From the NCBI RefSeq assembly GCF_900637195.1, contig NZ_LR134356.1, positions 1,364,001 to 1,428,000 on the forward strand: a stretch of 64,000 bases of DNA. The letters are read 5' to 3'. The notes beneath the pieces were generated by a model. The model was not told the origin of the DNA. It searched no databases and worked only from the letters and a program-made list of their open reading frames with translations. The stretch comes from Mycolicibacterium aurum. GTDB lineage: Bacteria; Actinomycetota; Actinomycetes; Mycobacteriales; Mycobacteriaceae. Positions 47,810 through 59,147 of the stretch are shown here, in pieces. The translations under genes were made by a program, and so were the position numbers. Numbering within the stretch: position 1 is the stretch's first letter; every line of letters begins with the position of its first letter.

Positions 47810-48133
47810 TCACCAGCCGCCGATGCCGGGGCCACCCGACCAGCGCGGCAGGAACGGAGCGGCCCGGGTGCCGCGCAGCCGGTCGGGCACTGCCCGCTGC
47901 GAACCGCGGATCTCGCCCTGGGCGTGCAGGTAGTCGTCGGCGCCGCGGACCTCGCCGAACGTGGCGTCACCGGACACGGTGCCCTGACGGCTGGTGACGG
48001 TGCGGTCGGGACGGAGATCATCGGCGGATGCGGTGGCGCTGGAGAATGCGAGCAGTGCGGCCGGAGCGGCGACCAGGGCCGCCCCTGCGACGAGCTTGCG
48101 TGCGCGACTGCGACCCCCAGTGGTCTTCGACAT
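47810..48133 (-). CDS. small secreted protein
   Basis: A 107-aa exported protein. A basic N-terminus (MSKTTGGRSRARK) and hydrophobic core (LVAGAALVAAPAALLAF) end at ATASA. The mature 70 residues are polar, with DYLHAQGEIRGSQRAVPD and a Trp/Gly/Pro tail. No Cys. GGGAGGG upstream supports the ATG at 48133. Function unknown. Confidence 0.55.
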   Translation of the reverse strand: MSKTTGGRSRARKLVAGAALVAAPAALLAFSSATASADDLRPDRTVTSRQGTVSGDATFGEVRGADDYLHAQGEIRGSQRAVPDRLRGTRAAPFLPRWSGGPGIGGW

Positions 48134-48311
48134 TCCCTCACCCTCCCTGAACACTCCCTGTAGGAATGCTGTTGATCACCTGGATGCACTCGACACTAAC
48201 AGGCAGTGCCCGCCGCGCCAGGCCTTCGCAGCTAACGGGACTATCGCCGAGAGGCGCCAAACGTTACCGGCCCGCCGGTGTCGTCGCGTCGCGCGGGGGG
48301 TCTGTGCAGGG

Positions 48312-49421
48312 CTACGTGGGCGACTCGGCGAAGTCGATGACGGTGTGCCGAATCTGGTTCCCGCCCTTGCGTTTCGCCACGTACATGGCTCGGTCGGAGA
48401 GCCGGACGAGGGTCACCACCAGTTCGTAGGAATGCTCCAGGGGCACTGCTCGGATGGTCCCGACGGCGGTGCCGACGCTCGCGGTGACGGCGTAGGGCAG
48501 CTCGGCGATCATTTCGCGGAGCTGGGCGGGTAGGTCCGACGCCTCGGGTGTGTCCGCGAGCTCGGCCACCAGGAACTCGTCACCGCCGACGCGGCCGACC
48601 AGGGCCTGGTCCTGCACCGTGGTGACGAGTGCCTTGGCCACGGCCAGCAGGGCCTCGTCGCCTGCGCTGTGCCCGTAGGTGTCGTTGAGCGCCTTGAAGC
48701 CGTCCAGGTCGACCGTGGTCATGGCCAGATATCGCGCGCCGCGGTTCGACCGCAGCATCGCCTCGATCTGCTGGAACAACGCGCGGCGGTGCAGCAGCCC
48801 GGTGAGAGGGTCGCGGTCGGATTGCACGACGTCCCCGCCGAGGGCGTGGACCAGTGACTGGACGCCGAACGGGACGCTGATGTTGACGAGAAGCACCAGG
48901 CCGAGCGCGGCGAGGATCAGGGCGGGATCGGCGTCCGCCAGGTCGTGCAGGCTCTGTGCCACGCCGATGTAGCACGCGACCACGACGTTGTAGAGCATGT
49001 ACTTCGCGCTGTGGAAGCACGCGATCGACACCCCCGTCAGCGCGAACGCGGTGGCGCCGACCACGCCGATCAGCGGGGTCGTCTGCACCTGGCAGAAGAC
49101 GGCGATGGCCAGGTTGAGTGTCAGAATCAGGATCACCGATTGGCGTTTGGTGGGCCATACGGCGAAGCGCGCCGCGGCGCACCCCGCCATCAAGGCGATC
49201 GACGCCCAGCCGAGGGCTCTGTTCAGTGAGCCTGACGGTCCAGCGGCGCTGAGCATGACCGTCACGCAGACCGCCGCCAGTGTCAGGGCCGCCGTCGCGG
49301 TGACCATCCTGGCCATCGTCTGCAGCCCTCGCGCCTGCAGATAGTCGGCGAACCAGTCGTAGTGGTCGGACTGCTGCCACCAGTGGCGTAGTCCGTCCAC
49401 GAACGAGAGCTGAGTCGCCAC
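48312..49421 (-). CDS. membrane GGDEF diguanylate cyclase
   Basis: A 369-aa protein: about six membrane helices (residues about 35-195), then a GGDEF domain with DPLTGLLHRRALF, DLDGFKALNDTYGHSAGDEAL and an intact RVGGDEF signature. It should make cyclic di-GMP. The inhibitory RxxD site normally five residues before GGDEF is not seen, so product feedback may be absent. No EAL domain. Stands alone between an accessory secreted gene and sufE. Confidence 0.85.
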   Translation of the reverse strand: MATQLSFVDGLRHWWQQSDHYDWFADYLQARGLQTMARMVTATAALTLAAVCVTVMLSAAGPSGSLNRALGWASIALMAGCAAARFAVWPTKRQSVILILTLNLAIAVFCQVQTTPLIGVVGATAFALTGVSIACFHSAKYMLYNVVVACYIGVAQSLHDLADADPALILAALGLVLLVNISVPFGVQSLVHALGGDVVQSDRDPLTGLLHRRALFQQIEAMLRSNRGARYLAMTTVDLDGFKALNDTYGHSAGDEALLAVAKALVTTVQDQALVGRVGGDEFLVAELADTPEASDLPAQLREMIAELPYAVTASVGTAVGTIRAVPLEHSYELVVTLVRLSDRAMYVAKRKGGNQIRHTVIDFAESPT

Positions 49422-49562
49422 CTGGAACCACCGCTGTTCGGTTGAGCATCGCCGTCGATGCGACGTCGTGGACGCGACGTCCCCCGGTCGCCGTCCTTCT
49501 ACCGATGATGCCCTTCCGCACAGGGGGCGTGTTGAAAACGCCGACGGAGCGCGGCGTGCGAG

Positions 49563-49973
49563 CTATTTCAGCCGGTTCTTGATCCGCGACAGCATCGCCG
49601 ACATGCCCCGCAGCCGCAGGGGGCTGATCAACTTGGCCAGCCCGAGGTCGGTGTAGAAGTCGTCGGGCACGGCAAGGATGGTCTCGGCCGACTGCTTGTC
49701 CAGTCCGGTCGCCAGGATTGCCGCGAAGCCGCGCGTGGTCGGCGCTTCGGCGGGGGCGCTGAAAAACAGCCGCACGTGCTCGCGGTCCGCGGCGTCGACG
49801 TGGAGGAACAGCGGCGACTGGCATTCGGGCACCGGCTCCATCGCCGCCTCTTCGAGTTCGGCGGGCAGCGGCGGAAGTTCGTCGGCGAACTCCAGCAGCA
49901 GGGCCAGTTTGTCCTGTCCCTCAACGTCTTTGAAGTCTGACACCACCTCGGCCAGGGCGGCCGGCATGCTCAT
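49563..49973 (-). CDS. SufE-like sulfur acceptor protein
   Basis: A 136-aa SufE family protein: [29 protein letters not shown] with the sulfur-accepting Cys, and [21 protein letters not shown]. It corresponds to Rv3284. Its ATG overlaps the sseA stop (ATGA), so it is co-translated with the sulfurtransferase, suggesting sulfur relay between them. Confidence 0.88.
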   Translation of the reverse strand: MSMPAALAEVVSDFKDVEGQDKLALLLEFADELPPLPAELEEAAMEPVPECQSPLFLHVDAADREHVRLFFSAPAEAPTTRGFAAILATGLDKQSAETILAVPDDFYTDLGLAKLISPLRLRGMSAMLSRIKNRLK

Positions 49974-50875
49974 GACTTGGCCGGGGCCTGACCGGGTTCG
50001 TCACCGACCGCGACGGGGACGCGCACGGCGTTACCCCACTCGGTCCAGGACCCGTCGTAGTTGCGCACGTTCGACATCCCCAGCAGGTGCGTCAGCACGA
50101 ACCAGGTGTGGCTGGAACGCTCGCCGATGCGGCAGTACACCACCGTTTTGGGGTCTGGGTCGTCCTGGGTGAGGAAGCCGTAGAGCTCGTCGAGCTCGGC
50201 GCGGCTGCGGAAGCGACCGCTGTCGTTGGCCGCCTTGCCCCACGGGATCGAGACCGCGGTGGGAATGTGGCCGCCGCGCAGTGCGCCCTCTTCGGGGTAG
50301 TCGGGCATGTGCGTGCGCTCGCCGGTGTACTCCTGCGGTGAGCGGACATCGATCAGCGGCTGGGTGCCCAAAACGTCGAGGACGTCGTCCTTGAACGCGC
50401 GGATCGGTGCGTCGTTGCGCTCGACGACGGGGTAGCCGGTGGTCTGTTTGGACGGCACATCCAGGGTGGTGTCGCGGCCGTCGGAGATCCACAGCGTGCG
50501 GCCGCCGTCGAGCAGCCGGACGTCGGGGTGGCCGAACAGCGTGAACACCCACAGGGCGTAGGCCGCCCACCAGTTGCTCTTGTCGCCGTAGATGACGACG
50601 GTGTCGTCGCGCGAGATGCCCTTGCGGTTCATCAGGTCGGCGAACTGCTCGCCGGTGATGTAGTCGCGCACGTTCGGATCGTTGAGGTCGGTGTGCCAGT
50701 CGATCTTCACCGCACCGGGGATGTGCCCGGTGTCGTAGAGCAGCACGTCCTCGTCGGATTCGACGATGGCCAGGCCGGGACGTCCGAGGTTGCCGGACAG
50801 CCAGTCGGAGGTGACCAGGCGCTCGGGGTGAGCGTAGGACTGCAGGGCAGGGCTGGGATCGGCAGGTAGCGGCAC
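49970..50875 (-). CDS. sseA: thiosulfate/3-mercaptopyruvate sulfurtransferase
   Basis: A 301-aa two-domain rhodanese. The active loop [10 protein letters not shown] carries the catalytic Cys in the C-terminal domain; the N-terminal domain lacks one. [11 protein letters not shown] and [12 protein letters not shown] mark the two repeats. Orthologue of Rv3283 (SseA). ATGA overlap with sufE. Confidence 0.92.
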   Translation of the reverse strand: MPLPADPSPALQSYAHPERLVTSDWLSGNLGRPGLAIVESDEDVLLYDTGHIPGAVKIDWHTDLNDPNVRDYITGEQFADLMNRKGISRDDTVVIYGDKSNWWAAYALWVFTLFGHPDVRLLDGGRTLWISDGRDTTLDVPSKQTTGYPVVERNDAPIRAFKDDVLDVLGTQPLIDVRSPQEYTGERTHMPDYPEEGALRGGHIPTAVSIPWGKAANDSGRFRSRAELDELYGFLTQDDPDPKTVVYCRIGERSSHTWFVLTHLLGMSNVRNYDGSWTEWGNAVRVPVAVGDEPGQAPAKS

Positions 50876-50950
50876 ATGGGCGAGCCTACCGGGGCCACGC
50901 CTGCGGGTCTGGGCGCAAGCGTGTCCAGTTCTGCGTGGGGGCAGGCCCGG

Positions 50951-51238
50951 TCAGAGGTGCGGGGCCTGCTTGATCTGGGTGTCCTGGTTGCCCGCCACCT
51001 GGCAGTAGGTGGTGATCGACAGGCGGGTGCCGGTCAGCTCGGCGTTGGCCGGCTCGTTCTTGCCCTCGTCGGTGAGCATCTTCGTGATGGTCTCGTTCTG
51101 CTTCTTCTCGTCGAAGCCCGCGAAGTCGCCGCAGGTGGTGTCTCCGCCTTCGTTGGTCACCTCGGCCACCTGGGAGCAGCCGCTGAGCACAGCGATCGAG
51201 GAAACAGCGGCCAGCAGAAGAACTTTCGCGCGTGTCAT
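50951..51238 (-). CDS. small putative lipoprotein
   Basis: A 95-aa exported protein: signal peptide TRAKVLLLAAVSSIAVLSG ending in the lipobox LSGCS, so probably lipidated. The mature part has two further Cys (TTCGDFAGFD, TTYCQVAG) spaced like a single disulfide. The pattern faintly recalls HdeA-type periplasmic stress proteins; not confirmed. AAGG five bases upstream supports the ATG at 51238. Confidence 0.6.
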   Translation of the reverse strand: MTRAKVLLLAAVSSIAVLSGCSQVAEVTNEGGDTTCGDFAGFDEKKQNETITKMLTDEGKNEPANAELTGTRLSITTYCQVAGNQDTQIKQAPHL

Positions 51239-51283
51239 GGGCACCTTGTTGCCCCACTTTCGGCACCGTCAAACGTGCGCGGG

Positions 51284-52543
51284 TCAGGAGCCGACGATCG
51301 CCTGGGGGCTCATGGCGTAGCTGATCACGCACGCGGTGAGCAGAACCAGGGTCGCGACGCCGGCGATCTTGGTGGACAGCTGGACATGGAAGAGGCCGTG
51401 CTTCATGTCCTGGCGCGCCTGCATGATCGCGCCGCGACTGGCGTAGCGCAGCGGGTTCTCGATGAAGTGATGGGCCGCGATGGCCAGCCCGAACGTCAGC
51501 GTGAGCACGCTCCCGTAGTAGTAGACGTTGGTGTCCATCACGGCCGCGAGCAGCACGATCACGGGCCAGTGCACCAGGTACAGCGAGTAGGAGAGGTCGC
51601 CGAGGTAGGTGCTGACCGGGTTGCGCAGAAAAAACTGCAGGTCCGGTTCGCGTCCGACGCCGGCGGCGATGACCAGGGCGGCGCCGGCCACCGGGAGCAG
51701 CGCCCAGGGCGCCGGGTAGCCGGCGGCGCCGTCGATGAGGACGAGGCCGGCCGCGATCGCGGCGAGGCCGGCCCAGGAGAGGATCGGCCGTAGCGGGTTG
51801 GGCAGGCGGGCGAGCAGTCCCACCGCGGTGGCCAGCAGCGCGCCGACACCGAATTCCCAGACCCGGGTGAGCGTGCTGAAGTACGCCCAGTGCGGCGCCA
51901 CGATCGTCTCGTAGGTGGCCCAGGCCAATGAGGCGGCGACGATGACACCCAGGATCGCGGCGGTGTTGGCCACCCAGCGGGTGTGACTCCACGCGCCGCG
52001 GACCGCGATCAGCGTGATGCCGAGGATCAGCAGCGGCCAGACGACCAGGAATTGTTCTTCGACCGACAGCGGCCAGTAGTGCAGCAGCGGGGACGCGGTA
52101 TCGATTGCGGCAGACGGGTCGGCGCCGCTGACAGCGAAGTGCCAATTGGCGACGAAGAACAGCGCGAACAGCGCGTCGATTCCGGTGTCGTGGGCGGCGG
52201 CGGACGGCAGTACGTACCGGGACGCGGCAAAGGTGAGGAGCAGGACGACGACGGCGACGGGAATGATCCGGCGCAGCCGGTCCCGGTAGAAGTTGCCTAG
52301 TGAGGGCGTGCCCGTGTCTCCCGCGGTGCGCAGCAAATTATCGGTGACGAAGAACCCAGCAACGACGAAGAAGATGTCGATGCCGATGAAGCCGCCCCGC
52401 GGCCAGCCGACCAGATGGTGTGCCAGCACCGCCAGAATCGCGACCATCCGCAATCCCTGGATATCCAGGCGGTAGTTTGCTCGTTCAGCTCGTCGACGTC
52501 GACGTTGCGACGACTCGCGCCATTGATCGACCTTTGTAACCAT
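51284..52543 (-). CDS. acyltransferase-3 (OafA-type) membrane protein
   Basis: A 419-aa membrane O-acyltransferase: basic N-terminus, RLDIQGLRMVAILAVLAHHL with the catalytic His, FIGIDIFFVVAGFFVTD, SFYRDRLRRI-type segment (NFYRDRLRRIIP), and HYWPLSVEEQF, all family landmarks. About ten helices and no SGNH domain. The ATG at 52543 has a GGGGGG run upstream. The glycan target is unknown. Confidence 0.85.
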   Translation of the reverse strand: MVTKVDQWRESSQRRRRRAERANYRLDIQGLRMVAILAVLAHHLVGWPRGGFIGIDIFFVVAGFFVTDNLLRTAGDTGTPSLGNFYRDRLRRIIPVAVVVLLLTFAASRYVLPSAAAHDTGIDALFALFFVANWHFAVSGADPSAAIDTASPLLHYWPLSVEEQFLVVWPLLILGITLIAVRGAWSHTRWVANTAAILGVIVAASLAWATYETIVAPHWAYFSTLTRVWEFGVGALLATAVGLLARLPNPLRPILSWAGLAAIAAGLVLIDGAAGYPAPWALLPVAGAALVIAAGVGREPDLQFFLRNPVSTYLGDLSYSLYLVHWPVIVLLAAVMDTNVYYYGSVLTLTFGLAIAAHHFIENPLRYASRGAIMQARQDMKHGLFHVQLSTKIAGVATLVLLTACVISYAMSPQAIVGS

Positions 52544-52853
52544 GTGTTCATGCCCCCCGGCGTGCGTTTGACGATGCAAATAGACGATCGCGTTAGCCTT
52601 CGCTATTGTCTCGCGCCGGGCGCAAATGGCAACCGAAAGGTGGTCTACGTCACTTGATAACCGCGAGTTATGACGCTCTCGGCAACGTGCAGGTCAGACT
52701 GCGCGGTTGCTGCAGCAATCCTGTTGATGTGCTGCGGGGCGGAGCTAGACCGTAGTGGCGCACTTACGCTGATCAGGAAACGCACGGAGATGGTCCAGCA
52801 AAGACGCACCATCTGATGTCTGCGGAATATTGATCATGTTTGAGGAGTGGGCT
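52544..52853. other. 310-bp intergenic region between acyltransferase and secreted paralogs
   Basis: No gene seen. The part near 52560-52600 is A/T-rich and probably carries the divergent promoters. A 7-bp inverted pair AGATGGT/ACCATCT spans 52788-52814, about 40 bp before the secreted gene. Confidence 0.5.
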
Positions 52854-53219
52854 GTGAAGAACATTGTGGTGGCGACCGCTGCGTGCGGAGTGCTGGCGGG
52901 CAGCGTTGCGGGGGCCGGGCCGGCGTGGGCGCATGCCGATGACGGCTTGATCCAGTACAAGGAGCCCAACGCGATGTGGGTGATGCCGGACCTGAAGGAC
53001 GAGATCCTCTTCACCGCCGAGGCCGACGTTGAGGGCGTGGTCGACAACATGCCGCTGACCTTCAAGGCGCAGGCGCCGAACCACGAGTCGGTGTTCAACC
53101 TGGAGGACTGGGTGGTCTGCGGAGAGTCGCCGAAGGCGGGTGCTGCGCTGTCGGCTCAGAAGACGAAGTCGGTGACCCTGCTGGTGGAGCGTCCGGGCGC
53201 GGACAACTGCGGGACGTAG
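52854..53219 (+). CDS. secreted protein, paralog A
   Basis: A 121-aa exported protein. Signal peptide MKNIVVATAACGVLAGSVAG...AWA. The mature part has WVMPDLKDEILFTAEADVEGVVD and NLEDWVVCGESPKAG, ending VERPGADNC, with two Cys likely disulfide-bonded. GAGGAG six bases upstream picks the GTG at 52854. The next gene is a paralog with the same layout. Function unknown. Confidence 0.65.
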   Translation: MKNIVVATAACGVLAGSVAGAGPAWAHADDGLIQYKEPNAMWVMPDLKDEILFTAEADVEGVVDNMPLTFKAQAPNHESVFNLEDWVVCGESPKAGAALSAQKTKSVTLLVERPGADNCGT

Positions 53220-53297
53220 CACCTCGGGCAAAGCCCGTGAGCAAATCGTTATCGAAGGGCTGGTGGTTGTCGCCGTGCCCCCACTAGGGTTCTCAGC

Positions 53298-53660
53298 ATG
53301 GAGCTCAAGGGGTTTGTGAGGCAGGGGCGGAATGTCGCGCTCGTGGGGGCGGCCGTCGGGGCAGTGGTCGGGCTCACCGCACCTGTGGCGTCGGCGGAGG
53401 AAACCGCGGCAACGAGCTGGACGATGCCCGCGCTCAAAGAAGAGGTCTTGCAGAACGCGGTCGATGCCGTGATCGAAGCGGCGGGAGCCGACAACGTCAA
53501 GTTCAATATCTACGACCGGGACTACAACCAGGTGGTCTACAACTACACGAACTGGCTCGTCTGCGGACAGTCACCGTCAGCTGACAGCACCGTGAAGATC
53601 ACCCCCGGGAAGCCGCGCACGGTCACCATGGCGCTCAGTAGGCCGTCCACCGGCTGCTAG
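53298..53660 (+). CDS. secreted protein, paralog B
   Basis: A 120-aa exported protein sharing its layout with paralog A: TMPALKEEVLQNAVDAVIEAAG, NYTNWLVCGQSPSAD and a C-terminal LSRPSTGC. The signal peptide ends near ASAEE. Two conserved Cys. Probably arose by tandem duplication and divergence. Converges on maf, 18 bp away. Confidence 0.65.
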   Translation: MELKGFVRQGRNVALVGAAVGAVVGLTAPVASAEETAATSWTMPALKEEVLQNAVDAVIEAAGADNVKFNIYDRDYNQVVYNYTNWLVCGQSPSADSTVKITPGKPRTVTMALSRPSTGC

Positions 53661-53678
53661 TCCCAGTCCCGACGTCGC

Positions 53679-54308
53679 TTACAGCTGCCAGAGATCCGTG
53701 ATGGATAGGCCGGTGCGGCGCACCAGTCGGTACACGAGGGGCAGGCTCACGCCGATCACGTTTGACGGGTCGCCCTCGATGCGGTCGATGAACCACCCAC
53801 CCAGCCCGTCGAGTGTGAACGCGCCGGCAACACCGATGGGTTCACCGCTGTCGAGGTAGCGGGTCAGCTCCCGTTCCGACGGGTTGCCGAAATGCACTGC
53901 CGTGCTGCCGGTGTCGCCCTCCGTATGCGTGATGACGCCGCCGGTGAGCCGCAGCAGGGCATGCCCGGTCAGCAGATATCCGGTCGCACCGGCCATTGCC
54001 GCCCACTGCCGACGTGCTTCGTCTACCGATCCCGGTTTTCCGCGCAGAGTGTCGTCGAGAAACAGCATCGAATCGCAGCCGAGCACAAGACAATCCGCGG
54101 CCAAGTCCTCCGGCAGCTGCGCGGCGACGCTGAGCGCCTTGGCGTTGGCGAGCTTGGCCACGACGGCCTCCGGTGGCAGCTCCGGGTCCAGCGAGGCGAT
54201 GAGACCGTCTTCATCGACCTCGGAGACGATCACCGTCGGCTCGACGCCCGCCTGGCGCAGAACACGAAGCCGACCCTGTGAGGCGGACCCCAGGACGAAG
54301 CGTGTCAC
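53679..54308 (-). CDS. maf: Maf-family nucleotide pyrophosphatase
   Basis: A 209-aa Maf protein that hydrolyses non-canonical or modified NTPs. FVLGSASQGRLRVLRQAGVEP is the substrate loop; DCLVLGCDSMLF, GKPGSVDEARRQW and FTLDGLGGWFIDRIEGDPSNVIG are family blocks. Orthologue of Rv3282. Start is the GTG at 54308, which overlaps the stop of an 11-codon microORF bridging from accE5. Confidence 0.9.
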   Translation of the reverse strand: MTRFVLGSASQGRLRVLRQAGVEPTVIVSEVDEDGLIASLDPELPPEAVVAKLANAKALSVAAQLPEDLAADCLVLGCDSMLFLDDTLRGKPGSVDEARRQWAAMAGATGYLLTGHALLRLTGGVITHTEGDTGSTAVHFGNPSERELTRYLDSGEPIGVAGAFTLDGLGGWFIDRIEGDPSNVIGVSLPLVYRLVRRTGLSITDLWQL

Positions 54309-54340
54309 CTGGGCTTTCTGCTCTTCGCGCGAGCGCTCAT
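54305..54340 (-). CDS. 11-codon bridging microORF between accE5 and maf
   Basis: Encodes [11 protein letters not shown]. Its ATG overlaps the accE5 stop (ATGA) and its TGA overlaps the maf GTG start (GTGA). The first 19 or so bases (GATGAGCGCT, then GCGCGAAGA) match the units repeated upstream of dyp with one change. It closes a 28-base gap that would otherwise separate the genes, allowing step-by-step re-initiation. Confidence 0.45.
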   Translation of the reverse strand: MSARAKSRKPR

Positions 54341-54618
54341 CGCCGCATGTGCATGCGTTCGAGCAGGGTGGTGCGCTGCCAGCTGGTGAAGTCGTAGCGC
54401 AGTTTGTCGATCGGATGACCCCACGGGTTGAGTTCCTGGGGGCCGGGTTCGCCTGCGGCGCCGCCACCGGCGCCGGCCAGGACCGTCACCAGCGCGGCGA
54501 TTTCTTCCAGGCTGGGTTGGCCTTTGACGATCTGGAAGTGCGGGTCCGGTGCCGGCGGGTTGTCGATCGTCATGTCCCGCGGGTCGGAGACCTCGACGAT
54601 GTCGGCGTCATGGTTCAT
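54337..54618 (-). CDS. accE5: acyl-CoA carboxylase epsilon subunit AccE5
   Basis: A 93-aa protein with the conserved [23 protein letters not shown] core and C-terminal [16 protein letters not shown] of carboxylase epsilon subunits. It activates the AccA3-AccD5 complex. Much shorter than M. tuberculosis AccE5 (about 177 aa as I recall), lacking most of the repetitive N-terminal extension. GGACG upstream supports the ATG at 54618. 40 bp after accD5. Confidence 0.82.
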   Translation of the reverse strand: MNHDADIVEVSDPRDMTIDNPPAPDPHFQIVKGQPSLEEIAALVTVLAGAGGGAAGEPGPQELNPWGHPIDKLRYDFTSWQRTTLLERMHMRR

Positions 54619-54658
54619 GGCTGAACGTCCTTGTCTGAGAAGCAGTTCCGGACCGGGG

Positions 54659-56775
<2,117 letters not shown>

Positions 56776-57207
56776 ATGAATGCCATCGCGACCAAATTTC
56801 AGGTAGCCGCCGCCGCGGCTGTGGTTGCCGCCGGCGCCGCTTTCGTTCCAGTTGCCGCGAATGCTGCTCCGGCCGTGGATATCCCGGCGGCGCCTGTGAG
56901 CCATGTGATCGGTGATTTGGCCCAGCAGCCCAATGGCCTCTTCGGTGTGTTTTCGGTGCAGTTCACCGGTGTCGTGACTCGGACCTCCACGTACTTCACC
57001 CGATTCACGATCCTCAACTACCAGTCGAAGCTTGAGGCCAACCCCGATTCGCCGTTTGCCTCGTTCTACCAGCGGCGCATCAACCAGCTGAACGCGCAAC
57101 TGGCGCGCTACGGTCAGGTCAACGTGTCGGCGTGCTTCGGCGGTCGCTCGACCTCGATCGTCGCCGGTTCGTACGGTGCCGTCACGACAGGCACCTGCAC
57201 GACCTAA
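56776..57207 (+). CDS. secreted protein at the start of the polysaccharide region
   Basis: A 143-aa exported protein. Signal peptide MNAIATKFQVAAAAAVVAAGAAFVP...NAAPA. The mature chain has a Thr/Phe-rich middle (GVVTRTSTYFTRFTILNYQS), a helical QRRINQLNAQLARYG and two Cys near the C-terminus. GGGGGA upstream. Ends before a strong hairpin, so it is probably monocistronic. Function unknown. Confidence 0.6.
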   Translation: MNAIATKFQVAAAAAVVAAGAAFVPVAANAAPAVDIPAAPVSHVIGDLAQQPNGLFGVFSVQFTGVVTRTSTYFTRFTILNYQSKLEANPDSPFASFYQRRINQLNAQLARYGQVNVSACFGGRSTSIVAGSYGAVTTGTCTT

Positions 57208-57238
57208 GCCGGACACACGCCATCACATTCGAGGAGCT

Positions 57239-57274
57239 AAAGCCTGCACGTCGTACCGTAGACGTGCAGGCTTT
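57239..57274 (+). terminator. terminator after the secreted gene
   Basis: AAAGCCTGCACGTC pairs perfectly over 14 bp with GACGTGCAGGCTTT around an 8-base loop. Only a short T-run (CTTTAAC) follows. 31 bp after the stop. Confidence 0.7.
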
Positions 57275-57296
57275 AACTATGTACAGGAAACGTTGA

Positions 57297-59147
57297 GTGC
57301 AATTTTTCCCGCGGCGCCGATCTGATCAGGATGCAGACACCGACAATGGTGACGACAGTGAAGGGCGTTACGACGAGGATCGTCGGTGGTTCGCCGGTCG
57401 TCGCGGTGTCATCATTGGTTCGACAGTCTTCGTCTTTATCCTCCTCGGGTTGGGGGCCTGGGTCGCGGTAGGCGCCTTTCAGGCCAAGTCGAATCTCGAA
57501 CAAGCCCGAACAAGCGCTCAGCTGGCGAAAGATGCACTGCTCGAAGGGGATACGGCAGCAGCGTCCGATGCGGCGAGCGATGCGCTTGGCCGCGCGGAGG
57601 CAGCCCGCGACGCCACTCACTCGTTGGCGTGGAACATAGTCGCCGGGCTGCCGTGGGTGGGCAGTCCGTTCAAGACCGGTCAGCAGGTCACTGAGGTCGT
57701 TTATGGGCTCGCCGCCGACGTGCTACGGCCGGCGGCCGATGTGGGCCTCACCATCTCTCCTGAACGGCTGTACCGAGACGGTCGGGTGGATGTCAGCCTC
57801 CTCCGGAGCCAAGAGCCTCAACTGAGCGAGCTGTCCACCAACGCCACGCGACTCAACAATGAGGCCGCCGCAATAAGCGATCCCCGCTATGTATCACTCA
57901 TGAGCGACGCGCGGTCTGAGCTTCAAGGGCAGATATCCGGTATTACATCGGTAATCAACAACGTCGCTCTCGCCGCGCGCCTTGCTCCGTCGATGATGGG
58001 CGCCGACGGGCCGCGGACGTACTTCATGGCCTTTCAAACCAATGCAGAGGTTCGGGGTACAGGTGGGCTTCTTGGCGGATACGGAATACTCCGCTTCGAC
58101 AATGGTGTGGCGAGCGTCGACACCCTGGCACCAAATAGCACCCTTGAGGACGCAGTGGCGCCCATTGAACTCGGCGAGGAATTCGACTTGCAGTATGGGT
58201 ACCTGCAACCGTTCACCGACTTCCGCAACAGCAATTACAGTCCGCACTTCCCCTATACCGCTCAGATATGGAAGGGCATGTGGGCTGAGCAGACAGGAAT
58301 GGAAGTGGACGGCGTCATCGCCATCGACCCGGTTGCGTTGAGCTACATCCTTGGGGCTGTAGGACCGGTGACAATGCCCGACGGCGAGGTGGTCTCAAAG
58401 AGCAATGTTGTAGAGCTCACAGAATCGACGGCCTACCTTCGATTCCCGACCGACCAAGTAGCACGCAAACAGTATCTGCAGGACATCGCCAGCGCTGTAG
58501 TTACGAAGATGACCGGGCAGGTCGGCTCGCCTCGGCAGCTACTGGATGCGCTCGGGAAGGCTGTCGGCGAACGCCGCATCGCCGTCTGGAGTGCTGTGCC
58601 TGAGGATCAGAAGCTCCTCGAAGAGACGCCCCTCGCCCACGTACTACCCGACGATCCGGCACCTTTTGCCGCGGTGGTGCTCAACAACTTGGGCGGCAAC
58701 AAGCTTGACTACTACCTAAAGACGCAGATTGAGTATGCTGCTGATAAATGTCAAGGGGATACGCGCGCGTCTACTGTGACGGTGCAGTTGACGAACGCCG
58801 TCCCCAGTGAGCCATTGCCCGATTATGTGGCAGGCGCTGCCGGGCTATCTCCGGACTTGGGGCTTCAGCTTCCGGCCGGAACGAACGTCATATCGGTACG
58901 TCTCATTGGCACCAAGGGGTCGGAATTATCCAGCGCGATCCTCAATGGTGAGCGAGTGCCGGCGATTTTGAATACCGAACGGGGGCATCCCGTTTTTGAG
59001 GTGCAGGTCATCATCACGCCAGGGCAGACGGCCGACATCATGTTCCAGCTCTCCGAGCCGACGGTGCCGGGGGCGCCGCGTGTGCCCACGCAACCTCTAG
59101 TGGAGACTGTTGTTCCTAAAGTAATGGTGCCCGAATGCGCGGGGTGA
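57297..59147 (+). CDS. DUF4012 membrane protein
   Basis: A 616-aa protein: a charged N-terminus, one membrane helix (RGVIIGSTVFVFILLGLGAWVAV region, residues about 36-60), then a large extracytoplasmic DUF4012 domain (YFMAFQTNAEVRGTGGLLGGYG, VDGVIAIDPVALSYILGAVGP). DUF4012 genes are often found in actinobacterial polysaccharide clusters; the role is unknown. The start is GTG with AGGAAA six bases upstream. Upstream of the chain-length gene with a 221-bp gap. Confidence 0.75.
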   Translation: MQFFPRRRSDQDADTDNGDDSEGRYDEDRRWFAGRRGVIIGSTVFVFILLGLGAWVAVGAFQAKSNLEQARTSAQLAKDALLEGDTAAASDAASDALGRAEAARDATHSLAWNIVAGLPWVGSPFKTGQQVTEVVYGLAADVLRPAADVGLTISPERLYRDGRVDVSLLRSQEPQLSELSTNATRLNNEAAAISDPRYVSLMSDARSELQGQISGITSVINNVALAARLAPSMMGADGPRTYFMAFQTNAEVRGTGGLLGGYGILRFDNGVASVDTLAPNSTLEDAVAPIELGEEFDLQYGYLQPFTDFRNSNYSPHFPYTAQIWKGMWAEQTGMEVDGVIAIDPVALSYILGAVGPVTMPDGEVVSKSNVVELTESTAYLRFPTDQVARKQYLQDIASAVVTKMTGQVGSPRQLLDALGKAVGERRIAVWSAVPEDQKLLEETPLAHVLPDDPAPFAAVVLNNLGGNKLDYYLKTQIEYAADKCQGDTRASTVTVQLTNAVPSEPLPDYVAGAAGLSPDLGLQLPAGTNVISVRLIGTKGSELSSAILNGERVPAILNTERGHPVFEVQVIITPGQTADIMFQLSEPTVPGAPRVPTQPLVETVVPKVMVPECAG

